Source: Enoplolaimus lenunculus (Eukaryota; Nematoda; Enoplea; Enoplida; Thoracostomopsidae). Taken from it: a DNA stretch of 64,000 nucleotides. Below, piece after piece: positions 40,484 to 46,253 of this stretch. Made by a program: the position numbers and the translations under genes. The first letter of the stretch is position 1; each line of letters begins with the position of its first letter. The notes beneath the pieces were generated by a model. The model was not told the DNA's origin, made no database searches, and was given only the letters and a program-made list of their open reading frames with translations. Where the stretch lies: positions 62,001-126,000 of the forward strand of contig JASANG010003249.1 in assembly GCA_030248215.1 (NCBI GenBank), given 5' to 3'.

Positions 40484-40743
40484 TATACATAATAGATCGA
40501 TAATCACAAACAAACACTTACATTGACAGGAATGAACAACTCAGCGCCGTCCGGTAGAACAATGCGTACAAGTCGATCACCAGGCGCCGGTCGACGCAAA
40601 TGAATGCCGCCGCGCGACGCGTACGGCTGCCCTGCATCGACCGCTTGTTGACTGTTGACACCGGCTTTGGGTCGACTTGTTGCCGTCGCCGCGACGACCG
40701 CTTGCGGACCACCGGTATCAGTTGAACCAGCAGCAGCAACCAT
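13066..40743 (-). CDS. Protein 4.1 / coracle-type FERM protein, multi-exon gene (span of recognised exons)
   Basis: Nine coding exons on the minus strand form a FERM protein of the band 4.1 (EPB41/coracle) group. These are membrane-skeleton linkers that tie transmembrane proteins to spectrin and actin at the cell cortex and septate junctions. The first eight exons total 912 bases and splice without phase error into 304 residues. The F1 lobe starts near residue 57. F2 and F3 hallmarks include [59 protein letters not shown] and VKIRPGE. The FERM-adjacent exon follows at 13322. The exon that should carry the end of F3 (EQYE to HHTFFR in relatives) was not found. Downstream spectrin/actin-binding and C-terminal domains were also not found and may lie left of the window. 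Introns are swollen by MITEs. Family assignment is strong; vertebrate-style paralogue names cannot be given. Confidence 0.9.
14071..14400. repeat. Family Q copy 2
   Basis: Bracketed by CCAAGAGTGCACAATACTC / CAAGAGTGTGCAACTC on the left and GAGTTGCACACTCTTG on the right. The interior has GCCATGGTTCGCACAGG and CAACGCGTCCCGAGTACAT like the other copies. Confidence 0.55.
14446..14708. mobile_element. Family P copy 1: piggyBac-type MITE with tRNA-like interior
   Basis: Flanked on both sides by TTAA (14442-14445, 14709-14712). The ends CCCTTTCTCACATGAA and TGTGAGAAGGGG are inverted. TTAA duplication with CCC-starting ends is the piggyBac signature. The reverse strand inside carries a tRNA-like stretch: A-box TAGCTGAGTGGTGATGG and B-box GAGTTCGAATCC, about 50 bases apart. 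263 bp. Sister copies are at 62756-63016 and 61056-61318. Confidence 0.8.
14985..15165. repeat. Family F copy 3
   Basis: Contains CCGACAATTAGTCGACCG and ends with GGGCGGCAAGTTGTCGGGCGACG, typical family F words, with a TTAGGC-like run in the middle (15060-15110). Non-coding. Confidence 0.5.
15220..15592. mobile_element. Family E copy 3 with a 30-bp minisatellite
   Basis: The right end CCTGATCTTTACAATGGGCC matches other E copies; the left end is degraded. Between 15265 and 15510 lie about eight 30-bp units of the form GAGCTTACACCTAAGCC plus TAAGCGTAACAAT. Frames through this array stay open only because the unit length is divisible by three. They are not genes. Confidence 0.6.
16036..16227. 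mobile_element. Family D copy 1: MITE with GGCCCATGTTACTTTAAGGGGCG-like ends
   Basis: Left CCAATGTTACTTTAAGGGGC and right CGTTAAAGTAACATGGGCC are inverted repeats. The interior has CCTAAGCCTAAGCCTAAGC (degenerate TTAGGC on the other strand). About 190 bp. The target duplication is not clear here, but it is exact in copy 40033-40296. Confidence 0.65.
16473..16495. repeat. (CAA)n microsatellite
   Basis: Seven to eight consecutive CAA units. No gene context. Confidence 0.7.
16728..16865. repeat. AT-rich microsatellite region (AAATA, TATA units)
   Basis: Runs of AAATA followed by interrupted (TA)n and ATAAATATA words. The surrounding 16865-17100 is unique AT-rich DNA in which I see no gene. Confidence 0.7.
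17121..17487. mobile_element. Family C copy 1: hAT-type MITE
   Basis: Begins CAGGATGGCAACAAAGTTTC and ends GATTCGGTGCCACCCTG. Flanks cttcgagg and tgtcgagg match at 6 of 8 positions. The interior is rich in GGATTCGG. 367 bp, no coding capacity. Other copies: 35955-36993 (with a nested B element) and 41678-42032. Confidence 0.72.
18104..18281. mobile_element. Family E copy 4: MITE with exact 8-bp duplication
   Basis: 178 bp from GGCCAATCTATAGATCAC to CCTGATCTGTACACGGCCC. Both flanks are exactly gccgtttc (18096-18103, 18282-18289), which fixes its ends and its 8-bp target duplication. The interior has CCTAAGCC words. Confidence 0.78.
18607..18960. repeat. Long (TA)n tract with TATC/TACA variants
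   Basis: About 90 bases of pure TA alternation, then degenerate TATATCTATA and TATATACATA units to about 18960. Open frames across it (Tyr-Ile repeats) are not genes. Such tracts are prone to length change and assembly collapse. Confidence 0.9.
19393..19605. mobile_element. Family H copy 1: MITE with CACTGCAAAAAATGGTGAGTC ends
   Basis: Left CACTCCAAAAAATATGTTGA and right TCACCATTTTTTTGCAGTG are inverted. Interior has GACTCAGTTTGTGTAGTCC-type words in both orientations. TA lies next to both ends, compatible with a mariner-like origin, but the superfamily is not proven. Other copies: 56543, 56985, 60409, 60719, 61797. Confidence 0.72.
19617..19976. mobile_element. Family A copy 2: hAT-type MITE, exact 8-bp duplication
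   Basis: Starts CAGGGTGCAACCGGAATT, ends AATTCCGGTTGCACCCTG. Flanks are exactly gatgatac (19609-19616 and 19977-19984). 360 bp. It sits three bases beyond the end of family H copy 1. The 65-codon frame (19662-19859) is kept as in sister copies. Confidence 0.9.
20301..21616. mobile_element. Family I copy 1, interrupted by family A and a (TA)n tract
   Basis: Ends TGGCTGGGTTTC and GAGAAACCCAGCC are inverted. Near the ends lie ACTTAGGTTA and TAACCTAAGTACGC words. The copy at 47669-48037 is the short form. This one has a family A insertion (20384-20841), a TA tract (20843-20938) and a tandem duplication of about 180 bp (21085-21420, marked twice by TTATCGGTTTTGGAGGTTTG). Superfamily unknown; no coding capacity. 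Confidence 0.62.
20384..20841. mobile_element. Family A copy 3, nested in family I
   Basis: Begins CAGGGTGCAACCGGAATT and ends CCGGTTGCACCCTG. Flanks atatatac and atataaat are only roughly alike because the site is TA-rich. It carries an internal duplication (TTAGCAAAGTTAAG twice), making it longer (458 bp) than sisters. Confidence 0.75.
21617..24384. other. Intronic stretch with fragments of several repeats
   Basis: Within the protein 4.1 gene, between the last F3 exon found and the FA exon. It holds a partial family B element near 23362-23470, microsatellites at 22560-22625, a CCGG-rich A-like relic near 23210-23330 and family R copy 3 at about 24030-24180. I searched it by eye on the minus strand for the missing F3-end exon and did not find it. 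Confidence 0.45.
24385..24537 (-). CDS. Protein 4.1 gene, F3 exon
   Basis: 153 bases, 51 codons, phase 0 at both ends; acceptor TTTCAG before 24537, donor GTAAGC after 24385. It encodes [43 protein letters not shown] and IRPGE, the first beta strands of the PH-like F3 lobe. Identity to 4.1R, 4.1N and coracle in this stretch is obvious. Relatives continue directly with a conserved EQYE exon. Confidence 0.95.
24724..24815. repeat. Family M copy 2 (short)
   Basis: Words GTCTGGCGTC, CCGTACGGCACTACC and GTGCCGTCCGTCGCGTCC match the GC-rich family M. Fragment only. Confidence 0.5.
24940..25107. repeat. Truncated family D copy
   Basis: Contains AAAAGAGTAAGTTTAGATTC, TTAGGC-like words and the right end TTACGCCCCTAAAAGTAAC followed by ATTGGCCC. 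The left end is missing. It lies 55 bp from an exon of the protein 4.1 gene. Confidence 0.55.
25162..25249 (-). CDS. Protein 4.1 gene, F2/F3 junction exon
   Basis: 88 bases, starts in phase 2 (one base completes Lys), ends in phase 0; donor GTATGTG. Encodes [20 protein letters not shown] and YGIELHDAK, matching the end of the F2 helical lobe of 4.1 proteins (MTPAQADLEFLENAKKLSMYG in human 4.1R). A short (AAAAT)n tract lies just upstream in the intron. Confidence 0.95.
25591..25770 (-). CDS. Protein 4.1 gene, F2 exon
   Basis: 180 bases; one base completes Arg, two bases begin Lys. Encodes [40 protein letters not shown] and [10 protein letters not shown], the core helices of the F2 acyl-CoA-binding-like lobe. 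Donor GTAAGC, acceptor TTTCAG. Confidence 0.95.
25905..26262. repeat. Family M copy 3 with a 21-bp GGCGCCGTACGG minisatellite
   Basis: From 26060 to 26225 lie about eight near-identical 21-bp units, GATGACGGACGGCGCCGTACG. The left arm (25930-26010) holds inverted words CCGTACGGCGCCATCCGTC, so the whole can fold back on itself. All six frames are open through the array because 21 is divisible by three; no gene. It sits in the intron just upstream of the F2 exon. Confidence 0.75.
26980..27024 (-). CDS. Protein 4.1 gene, 45-base micro-exon of F2
   Basis: One base completes Arg, 14 codons [14 protein letters not shown] follow, and two bases begin Arg. Acceptor TTTCAG before 27024, donor GTAAGT after 26980. 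The motif RYYLCLQ-R-DI--GR is the canonical second step of the F2 lobe in 4.1 proteins. Too short to be found as an open frame, but phases on both sides agree. Confidence 0.93.
27296..27655. repeat. Family M copy 4, interrupted by a hAT MITE
   Basis: The left part has TTTTGATGACGTCCGGCGCCG and CCGTCACCGTACC. The right part resumes with GTGTCGCACGTCAAGTATAG and GTGCCACC. In between is element S with an 8-bp duplication, so this M copy is older than S. Confidence 0.6.
27442..27619. mobile_element. Family S: hAT-type MITE nested in family M
   Basis: Begins CAGTGGCGGATCCAGG and ends ATGGATCCGCCATTG. Flanks ggtgccgc and ggtgtcgc differ at one of 8 positions. CAGTGGCGGATCCAGG ends are well known from hAT elements of many animals. 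178 bp with G-runs at 27469-27477 and 27575-27583. Fragments of the same ends occur near 12095, 32240 and 43820. Confidence 0.82.
27720..29400. other. Intronic stretch without recognised gene
   Basis: Lies in the large intron of the protein 4.1 gene. Contains CCGG-rich relics (27770-28140) and a family L word set at about 29190-29310 (GGTCTTGGTCTCGACGAG). An open frame at 28523-28975 has no ATG start and no family I recognise. I leave it uncalled. Confidence 0.4.
29455..29620 (+). mobile_element. tRNA-derived SINE-like sequence
   Basis: The head (29455-29529) is tRNA-like: A-box TAGCGCAGTGGCAGAG, B-box AATTCGATCCC about 40 bases later, and partial pairing of GGC with the final GCC. The body continues with GGCCTGATGTCGTCCAGG and CCCAGACTGACAGAC. 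A-box, B-box and an unrelated body are what a SINE looks like. No second copy and no clear target duplication are seen here, so a tRNA pseudogene is the alternative. Confidence 0.5.
29758..30345. repeat. 49-bp minisatellite, about 12 copies, nearly perfect
   Basis: The unit runs CGAACGGTTAAAAATTGACT, TAAATCAAAACCGGTAGTC, TTTTCTTTTT. Start positions of CGAACGG step by exactly 49 bases from 29765 to 30304. Interior copies look identical; only the first and last differ (last has AAATAAAAACCGGGAAG). Units not divisible by three and stops in all frames rule out coding. Confidence 0.93.
30565..30650. repeat. (TA)n/TATATT microsatellite beside an exon
   Basis: Interrupted TA alternation that ends 9 bases from the donor of the protein 4.1 exon at 30659. 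Confidence 0.8.
30659..30734 (-). CDS. Protein 4.1 gene, F1/F2 linker exon
   Basis: 76 bases: two bases complete Gly, 24 codons, two bases begin Arg. Encodes [20 protein letters not shown] and EDIT. The FNVKFYPPDPAQLTEDITR motif of band 4.1 proteins is matched nearly residue by residue. Acceptor TTTCAG; donor GTAATC, a slightly weak but valid site. Confidence 0.94.
31090..31103. repeat. G14 homopolymer
   Basis: Fourteen consecutive G. Several other G/C runs of 8-15 occur in the window (e.g. 5797-5813, 13606-13629), mostly inside repeats. Confidence 0.9.
31197..31622. mobile_element. Family A copy 5: hAT-type MITE
   Basis: Begins CAGGGTGCAATTGGAATTC and ends TTCCGGCGCACCCTG. Flanks ctctacag and ctctaccg match at 7 of 8. 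426 bp. The interior differs from copies 1-4 and resembles the shorter copy at 42562-42829, so A has at least two subfamilies. Confidence 0.8.
32427..32545. repeat. Family M copy 5
   Basis: CTGCGGCGCCGTCCGTCGCC and GGTGACGGGTGGCGACGG with AAAAAGTATAGCGACATCC at the right. Fragment of the GC-rich family. Confidence 0.5.
32805..33125. mobile_element. Family A copy 7, right end degraded
   Basis: Starts CAGGGTGCAACCGGAAAATG and runs into GGAACCGGAATTTCGGTC near 33125, where the terminal TTGCACCCTG is missing or altered. The interior resembles the 31197 copy in reverse. Confidence 0.65.
33126..33905. other. No gene recognised
   Basis: 33160-33290 holds a fragment of family T (ends with TTTGAACCCTGA). 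The remainder is AT-rich intronic sequence of the protein 4.1 gene without splice-bounded coding motifs that I can recognise. Confidence 0.35.
33910..34115. repeat. Family K copy
   Basis: Reads AGCCAGCTCACCTTGCTAGG, a G-run, AAAAAATTTTTCAGGAG, AATGAGTTACAAGCAAAATTG and CCCAAAATTTTTCC, the full K word order. Confidence 0.55.
34765..35110. repeat. Family Q copy 3
   Basis: Left CAAGAGTATGCAACTG, right GAGTTGCATACTCTTGTTG. Interior GCCATGGTTCGCACACG and CCTCCCCGTTATTTAGCG as in the other copies. Lies 70 bp from a protein 4.1 exon. Confidence 0.55.
35181..35223 (-). CDS. Protein 4.1 gene, 43-base micro-exon of F1
   Basis: Phase 0 start, ends after one base of Gly. Encodes [14 protein letters not shown], the WLD--K-I-KQ motif that closes the F1 ubiquitin-like lobe in 4.1 proteins. 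Acceptor TTTTAG, donor GTGAGT. Asp in WLD is replaced by Tyr here. Length, phase and position between neighbouring exons all agree. Confidence 0.92.
35955..36993. mobile_element. Family C copy 2 with a nested B element and a 23-bp array
   Basis: Left end TGGCAACAAAAAGTTCGG, right end GATTCGGTGCCGCCTTG. A family B element interrupts it at 36277-36711. From 36770 to 36985 the unit GGATTCGGATTCGGTCAAAT-TGT (23 bp) is repeated about nine times; in copy 1 (17121) it occurs once. Open frames across the array reflect the repeat only. Confidence 0.7.
36277..36711. mobile_element. Family B copy 2: hAT-type MITE nested in family C
   Basis: Starts CAGGGCGCGACCGGATAT, ends TATCCGCACGCACCCTG. Flanks ttatcgat and ttgtcgat are an 8-bp duplication of the family C interior (C copy 1 has attatcgat at the same place). 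The B insertion therefore postdates C. Confidence 0.82.
37045..37149 (-). CDS. Protein 4.1 gene, F1 exon
   Basis: 105 bases, 35 codons, phase 0 at both ends; acceptor TTTCAG, donor GTGAGT. Encodes [28 protein letters not shown] and IDEAGHT. GQ-LLDKVC-HLN--E-DYFGL is the signature of the F1 lobe in band 4.1 and ERM-like FERM proteins. Confidence 0.95.
37369..37510. repeat. Family E copy 5 (left half)
   Basis: Begins AATGTAAAGACCAGTGGCGC and carries CCTAAGCCTAAGCC-like units to about 37510. The right inverted end is missing. Confidence 0.5.
37511..39270. other. Intron 1 sequence, no gene recognised
   Basis: Inside intron 1 of the protein 4.1 gene. Contains CCGG-rich relics (37575-37650, 37885-37970), a K-like fragment at 38070-38100 and microsatellites at 38432-38482. 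No exon supported. Confidence 0.4.
39275..39389. mobile_element. Family A copy 8 (left end only)
   Basis: Starts CAGGGTGCAACTGGAATTAC and breaks off near 39389 at an AT-rich stretch. The right end is absent. Confidence 0.6.
39531..39797. repeat. 91-92-bp tandem repeat, three units
   Basis: The words AAGGCGTATCACGGCCGACG, GATACGGTGACCGCGAATGC and AGATTTATACTCGAACACC recur with spacing 92 then 91 bases. The last unit is partial and slightly diverged. GC content is well above its flanks. Function unknown. Confidence 0.85.
39955..40395. repeat. Family F copy 4, split by a family D element
   Basis: Left part has AATTCGTCGACAGACAACTTG and CAATTTGTCGGCCATCAATA. The right part resumes with ATGCTTATGCTTAAAATAAC and ends AAGTTGTCGAGCGCCGAATA. 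A complete family D element lies between, flanked by aatatgct on both sides. Confidence 0.6.
40033..40296. mobile_element. Family D copy 2: MITE with exact 8-bp duplication, TTAGGC-like interior
   Basis: 264 bp from GGCCCATGTTACTTTAAGGG to CCTTACAGTAACATTGGCC. Flanks are exactly aatatgct (40025-40032, 40297-40304). The interior holds three near-identical units of TTTTTGCAACGCTTAGGC plus CTTAGGCTTAGG words. The 8-bp duplication is hAT-compatible, but the ends do not begin with CAG. Confidence 0.82.
40411..40488. repeat. (TA)n microsatellite in intron 1
   Basis: About 78 bases of near-pure TA alternation that ends roughly 35 bp from the donor of the first coding exon of the protein 4.1 gene. 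Confidence 0.9.
40522..40743 (-). CDS. Protein 4.1 gene, first coding exon
   Basis: 222 bases, 74 codons, ends in phase 0 before donor GTAAGTG. The ATG at 40743 is the only in-frame ATG before the conserved part. Residues 1-56 are a low-complexity Ala/Gly/Gln/Pro/Ser head without known domain. Residues 57-74 ([19 protein letters not shown] region) are the first beta hairpin of F1, aligned to VSLLDDTVYECVVEK of human 4.1R. GC content is much higher than its surroundings. A short open frame on the other strand begins 23 bp away. Confidence 0.88.
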
Positions 40744-40765
40744 CGTTTTCAATTTTCAAATCCAA

Positions 40766-40930
40766 ATGAGCGGCGATGAGCGTGCGACTTATTTACGGTA
40801 CGTGTATAAACGGAACCACAATAGAACTCGGCTCGATCAAACCAGAGCAGACCTCAATATCGTTGTAGATAAAATGGCACAGGTGAACGAAAAAATACAC
40901 CAAGCACAAAGAATGCAAACAAATCGCTAA
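40766..40930 (+). CDS. Possible 54-residue divergent small ORF next to the protein 4.1 start
   Basis: ATG at 40766, stop at 40928-40930. Encodes MSGDERATYLRYVYKRNHNR, then a charged, Leu/Val/Met-spaced segment LNIVVDKMAQVNEKIHQAQR that could form a short coiled coil. Composition looks protein-like, and it faces away from the 4.1 gene as a divergent promoter pair would. I recognise no family, and chance is a real alternative. It may instead be 5' UTR of the 4.1 gene read backwards. Confidence 0.3.
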   Translation: MSGDERATYLRYVYKRNHNRTRLDQTRADLNIVVDKMAQVNEKIHQAQRMQTNR

Positions 40931-41677
40931 ACTAAACCCGATAGCGTCGTCACGGTGTAAGACGTAGTAACGTTTGTACTCTCACGAATAATCAGGTCTT
41001 CTATAAACGCTGAGTTGAAATGTGTTGTTGAACTGAACTGAGACACGGCGCGAACTCAACCAAATACAAATTCAAATACTTTAATCAAAATTCAATTAAT
41101 TACTACTGTATTCCAAGTATCGTTTCAACTCGGACGCTCAATTGAAAACGTTGATTGACGTCGTATAATAAGGAACAAATGAAACAAAAATCGCTAAAAT
41201 TTCAACTGGTCGATGTTGTATTTGCGTCTCAGTGTCGATTGGACAATAATAAACCGCAGAAAAACCGTTGCACCACAAACCAAAGCTTGAAATCGGCAAT
41301 TACCCAATCAAGATCCGGTATCCGCGGATGTGGATGAGGGGCCGATCAGGAAATCCACTCACACAAGCAGACGAGCACGTTTAGACACCGGAACGATGAG
41401 TCGAGTAAAACGCACGTACATTGTGCAAGTTTATTATACGTTTGTTTAGCAATGTCGAAGTTGAGTTGAATCCAAACGCTACTAATTAAATTACATAGCA
41501 ACTACCGGTTGTACTTAAATATGATGCATTATGAAATAGTGCGCGTGTGCGCGGAGCAAGCAGCCTGTAATCAAAAAACATCGCAATATTTAACAGGTTT
41601 TATCGGTTATTTCCACAGGCGGCGTTTGCTTAAAACTGGCTGGATTGTGAATTTTTTTGCATATTTGACCTCATCAT

Positions 41678-42032
41678 CGCGGCGGCAATAAATGTTCGGG
41701 TTCCGATTCGGATTCGGTAGTGGAAAAGTCGAATCCAAAAGCCGAATCCAACAGTGTTCAGCAATGTGTTTTTTGTTTCAGTTTTTAACAATAAAAATTT
41801 TAAATATCATGTTTATATTAATAAAACATTTTTATTTCTGGTCACAAATGTCAAAATCGAGGCCGGGCCACGAAATATATTAACGTTTAAAAGCTATGCG
41901 GCTGGCTGGCATTGCGTTGATATTCTGAGACAAATTATAGATATATCTGAAATTTGCAACATGCAGGATTCGGATTCGGCAAATTAGCAACGGATTCGGA
42001 TTCGGTTAAATCGTAGATTCGGTCCCACCCTG
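41678..42032. mobile_element. Family C copy 3: hAT-type MITE
   Basis: Left end near 41678 (GCGGCAATAAATGTTCGGG), right end GATTCGGTCCCACCCTG. Flanks ctcatcat and ctcatact are similar (6 of 8). Interior shares AAGCCGAATCCAACA and TTAACGTTTAAAAG words with copy 1. Confidence 0.68.
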
Positions 42033-42561
42033 CTCATACTAACCTCCCGTGATCATTTCACGCCCAAATTTAAAGGGTCGCCCCTTCGGACTCGAAAAAA
42101 TAAAGTTTCACAAATTATATACGACTACGTATTTGACGCAGTTAGGACAGCTACATGTCAAATGGTGTCAAACTTTCCGCAATCAAACGAGTGGTTAAAC
42201 GTTGTCAAATAACTAATTTGGCGCCGTGCTAAACCGTCGAATTTGTCACAAATTCAAATTTGGACGTGAAATGATCACGGGAGGTCATCAGAAGCTCAAA
42301 TATGCAAAAAATTTCAATATCCAGCCAGTTTAAGGCCGACGTCGCTGTGGGCGTAGGATAACCGAAAAAAAACGCAAAATTAACTGTAAACAGCAACAGT
42401 TTTCAGTCAAAAAGACAATGGAGAAAGGATACAATTCAAGGGGGTAGCGGGGAGTCGCGCGCATGGATAGCGAACGATTGATCATACCCCTTTGCGATTT
42501 TGGTCCACTGATTTTTGATGGCTCAAATTGGTACGTAACACAAGAACTCCTACGCATATAT

Positions 42562-42829
42562 CAGGGTGCGACCGGAATTCCGTTTCCGGCATTTTTTGAA
42601 AAATTCCGGTATTAAAATTTGGTCGGTGGAAATTAAAATATTTGACTAAAAATGACGATAAAAGGAATACCTATCTCCAACTAGGGTTACTTTACCAGTA
42701 ATATTACAAAAAATAAAATTAAAATACATTTTTCGGTGGCATGTATTTTTCATTTTCCGGTTCCGGTTCCGTTTCTGGCAATTTTTTCAAATTCCGGTTC
42801 CGGTAAATTGTAATTTCGGTTGCACCCTG
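42562..42829. mobile_element. Family A copy 6: short hAT-type MITE, exact 8-bp duplication
   Basis: 268 bp from CAGGGTGCGACCGGAATTCC to TTTCGGTTGCACCCTG. Flanks are exactly gcatatat on both sides. A compact subfamily with CTAACTAGGGTTACTTTACC-like interior, as in 31197-31622. Confidence 0.88.
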
Positions 42830-44357
42830 GCATATATGTATATATTTAAAATATAATTGAATTATATATTTAAAAGACTCATATATTGAACCAAATATTA
42901 CAGATAAAACAACATTTTGAGCAACAAACATCAACTCTGCTCAACTGCACATCCTTCTAGAAAACTGGGTTTAAATATGCCGCGAGCGTCAATCGTCATA
43001 TATACGATACACCAAACTGTGTATAGCGTATAGCACCCATCCACCCTTGACGTACCACAACAGAGGGGTGATAGACGAGATATATCCCCTCACGAAATTT
43101 CTGGAGACACAAGAAAACAAAACCACACGCAACCAATGCCGTAAGCGCAATAATTTCCTCTTGCCTTCACAGACCAGAAATCAAACCCTGGCTACGCCAA
43201 ACCCAAGCCAGCGATCAACAAATTTAATATTAATCGATACCAACTGATGTGTGCCACGATGGGACGGGAGGGAACCATTGATTGAACCATACAACAAGTG
43301 TACGACGCTATTATAGCAATCAATCAAATCCCCCATTTTGACGCCTTGCAAGACTCAACTGAAACGGGTTACCAGCAACAACAAACTCACAGGGTTGCAA
43401 CGGCATGGGGGCCTCGATGTCTCGTATGGCCATTTTCGACCCGTTGGTCAAACATTTTACCGACACTCAACACAAAACGGCCATCGCCTTCACTGAGAAC
43501 GTTTTTTCAATGCACCACACTAATACGTATTTTAGTGCTATGGGAGGCCGAAGAAATCCGCTGTCAGGGGCGAATGCTTTCACTCCCACCCACCGTCCGC
43601 ACCGCAATTTCGGCCCTGTAAAAACACCCTCCACTGGCACAAAATATCATTTCGCCGTCTTTAAAACGCACTGAAATTGTGTTTAAATATCATCAACGCC
43701 AGTATATATATGTCTATAAACCTTATGTAAACAACACTTGCGGTTTACTCAAAAGACACTCGCAATGCAGCAAATAACAATAATTCAACGACCTTCGTGC
43801 TATATACATTCAAATATGACCGTCACTGGCGGATCCCAAGGAAGACATACCCGACCTACGGATATCCCAACAGGGATCAAAAAATACGGGATCAAAAGCC
43901 AAAATTTAGAGTTTTTATTACAGCTTCATCATTAAATTTGTCTGAATACATTTCTCGGTTGTCTCGCGTGTGAATTTCTTCGCCTATTATATCTCACGCA
44001 CACACCCCTCTAGAAATTTCTGGATAAGCTACACGATGCCCATTGAGACAAGTATGCCTTTAGGGTTCCACCAACCAACTCACCAGAGTCATATAGGAGC
44101 GTTATTGCGATAAAACCCGCAAAGCTTAAAGTCTATATAGACAGCTGCACAGCGGCGAACACACAACTATATATACATATGTATAATATATATGCATATA
44201 TATACACGTACATATACGTATATTAAATATATATAGTACGCAAAGATACATGTATATACAAAACTTTATAAACAAAAACCCAAAGCCAACCAAATTAATC
44301 CAAGCCAATTTTATTGTTTTTAACATTTCGTTTTCGACATACGTATAATAATATATA
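42830..44357. other. No gene recognised
   Basis: Upstream of the protein 4.1 gene. 43298-43674 has relatively long frames but no splice context or family I recognise. 43820-43840 has a fragment of the S end (CACTGGCGGATCCCAAGG). 44160-44235 is TA-rich. Confidence 0.35.
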
Positions 44358-44361
44358 TGTC

Positions 44362-44405
44362 GCAGGCCAATCTGCTATTCCGGCCAATTACCAATTGGCC
44401 TAAGC
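44362..44405. repeat. Family G copy 4 (left end only)
   Basis: TCGCAGGCCAATCTGCTATT followed by CCGGCCAATTACCAATTGG, then the match stops just before the hAT transposase relic. Confidence 0.6.
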
Positions 44406-44424
44406 CTTTGTCACAATAAAATCG

Positions 44425-44622
44425 AGTTGTTTTGAGTTTCCTTTCAAAAATAGAACTTTGGGTAACCGGATGGGTCATTTTGTTTCTCAAATCGCTGTAT
44501 AACCAGGTAGCGGTGCTCTACAATCGTTCGCTGTCTGTGTTGGTAGCCGAAATGCGCAAATACTTCCTGGGCCAGCGCTGCGATCTAAGGAAACGTTTTG
44601 TGATTGCTGATCGCTTTTTCAC
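44425..44622 (-). pseudogene. hAT transposase C-terminal (hATC dimerisation) relic
   Basis: The minus frame from 44622 reads RFLRSQRWPRKYLRISATN, TDSERL, one stop codon, STATWLYSDLRNKM and THPVTQ. The hATC block of hAT transposases typically has KYL-IPATS--SERLFSTAG---S--RN-L, so the match runs over about 40 residues with one in-frame stop. It is the only transposase-derived sequence recognised in the window. The rest of the element is missing; a family G end lies directly downstream and family L words upstream. Confidence 0.62.
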
Positions 44623-44629
44623 CTCTTTG

Positions 44630-44715
44630 GTCTCGGTTTGCAAACCACCGAGACTGAAAAAAGCGAGATCGAGACCAGCCAAATGCCGAGACTTGCTGAG
44701 ACCGACTCAGCCCAT
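44630..44715. repeat. Family L words (CCGAGACC-rich)
   Basis: TTGGTCTCGGTTTGCAAACC and inverted CCGAGACTTGCTGAGACCG. The same vocabulary is at about 29190-29310 and 55440-55560. A dispersed repeat of unknown type. Confidence 0.45.
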
Positions 44716-44785
44716 CAATGGTCACTAACCGTGTGCAACTATTATACCAAGAAATACCGGAGCCGGGCAGTTATGTGCAAATCTA

Positions 44786-44945
44786 CAATTCGTCGCTCGA
44801 TAACTTGTCATCCCAGTGTTCTAAAGCCTCTGAATATATGTAAGCGTACTCTTAAGTCTAAGCCTAAGCATAATAATGGACGAAAAAATGTCGATACGAT
44901 GAAATTTCAGACAACAAATTGTCGGTCGACGAACTGTCGTGATAT
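44786..44945. repeat. Family F copy 5
   Basis: AATTCGTCGCTCGATAACTTG on the left; CAAATTGTCGGTCGACGAAC on the right; TAAGTCTAAGCCTAAGC in the middle. Confidence 0.55.
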
Positions 44946-44999
44946 CTTCACGTGCATATTCCGGTAAAAACGGTTTCTACAGCATAACTATATTTCTTG

Positions 45000-45140
45000 G
45001 CCCATGTATAAGAACAGGGCCGGAACAGTAGTATAAGCCTTTTTCTAAGCATAATCCTAAGCCTAAGTCTAAGCAAAAAAATTTGTCTAAAGCTTAAACT
45101 GTCTCTATTTATAGCCCCTGCGGAAAACGATCCGGCCCTT
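45000..45140. mobile_element. Family E copy 6
   Basis: Left GCCCATGTATAAGAACAGGG and right AAACGATCCGGCCCTTTC with AAGCCTAAGTCTAAGC inside. A short form of the 4086-4457 element. Confidence 0.58.
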
Positions 45141-45188
45141 TCGAACAAAAGTCACCGTGAAATATTGTTGCACATGAATAAGTATATA

Positions 45189-45381
45189 TCGTAGGCCAAT
45201 CTGCTAATCAGGCCTAATAGCGATTGCAAATGCAGCAAAACAACAGTTACGTAAAACTAACGCTGATTGGATAACGGTGTTGTGTCTGTCCAAATAATCA
45301 AATCTGATTGGTCTATAAGTGTAACAGCAGTTTAACCTAGACGAAACTGTTATTACGCAAAATAGCAGATTGGCCTACGAC
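45189..45381. mobile_element. Family G copy 3 (short)
   Basis: Left TCGTAGGCCAATCTGCTAAT and right AATAGCAGATTGGCCTACGA are near-perfect inverted repeats. 193 bp. Shares ACGCTGATTGG and CAAATCTGATTGGTC interior words with copy 1. Confidence 0.72.
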
Positions 45382-46253
45382 ACAAATATGCCGATTTTTT
45401 ACACAACCAGTCGTAGAAAATCAACCGGTCGTACCCTGGTATCCAGGATTCCATTATAAAGGCTTTAAATTCACGGAAAAGCTCTTGAAACACAAAACTT
45501 ACTACACACAACTAAAATTTACAATATATACATACCACGCCAAGTCATTGGGGCGTGGGCGCAGGGCTAGCCCCTCCTCCGAAAATTTTCACAAACAGTT
45601 CAATATTTTCACAAACAGTTCAATTTTTACAACCCCGTTTTATTACTTGGTCTAAAATACAAAAAAAAATCTAATAAACCGCCCCCCCGAAAAAATCCTT
45701 GGCCCGCCAACGATATATCCGCTTCCCGAAGAAAAATCCATCGACAGCCAACGATACGTATATATAAGTACGTATACACAATAATTAACTCCTGCTTCGC
45801 AAACAGACAACTCGACCGTTCGAACCTCAGTTGGACTCAACTCACATCAAATATCAGCTGTGTTGAAAACAAAAATATCAGTTTCACATAAATTAAACGC
45901 AACCATTTCAGCGAAAACTTAAAACTTTACACTCCAATACACGACGTCCGACGTCCGTATACTATACAATTAACACATTTGCCATTTCATATGCTCTCGC
46001 TCACAGCAATCTACACCCCTTTACTACCGTACGTATAACGGCAAAACTATGATTTATAGCAGACAGGGGGGGGCGCGCGAGGGTACTAGGTTGTTTATAT
46101 TGAATTCTTGAAACAGCGCTCGTTTCGTGACCAACTACAAAAACGTCCTTCTAAAAAATCCCCTGGACAACAACCATCATAAAGATGGTTTGAGTCCTAA
46201 AACATATGTACGTATCTCGCGTTACGCCCTTAGTTTACTACTATTTCAACCCC

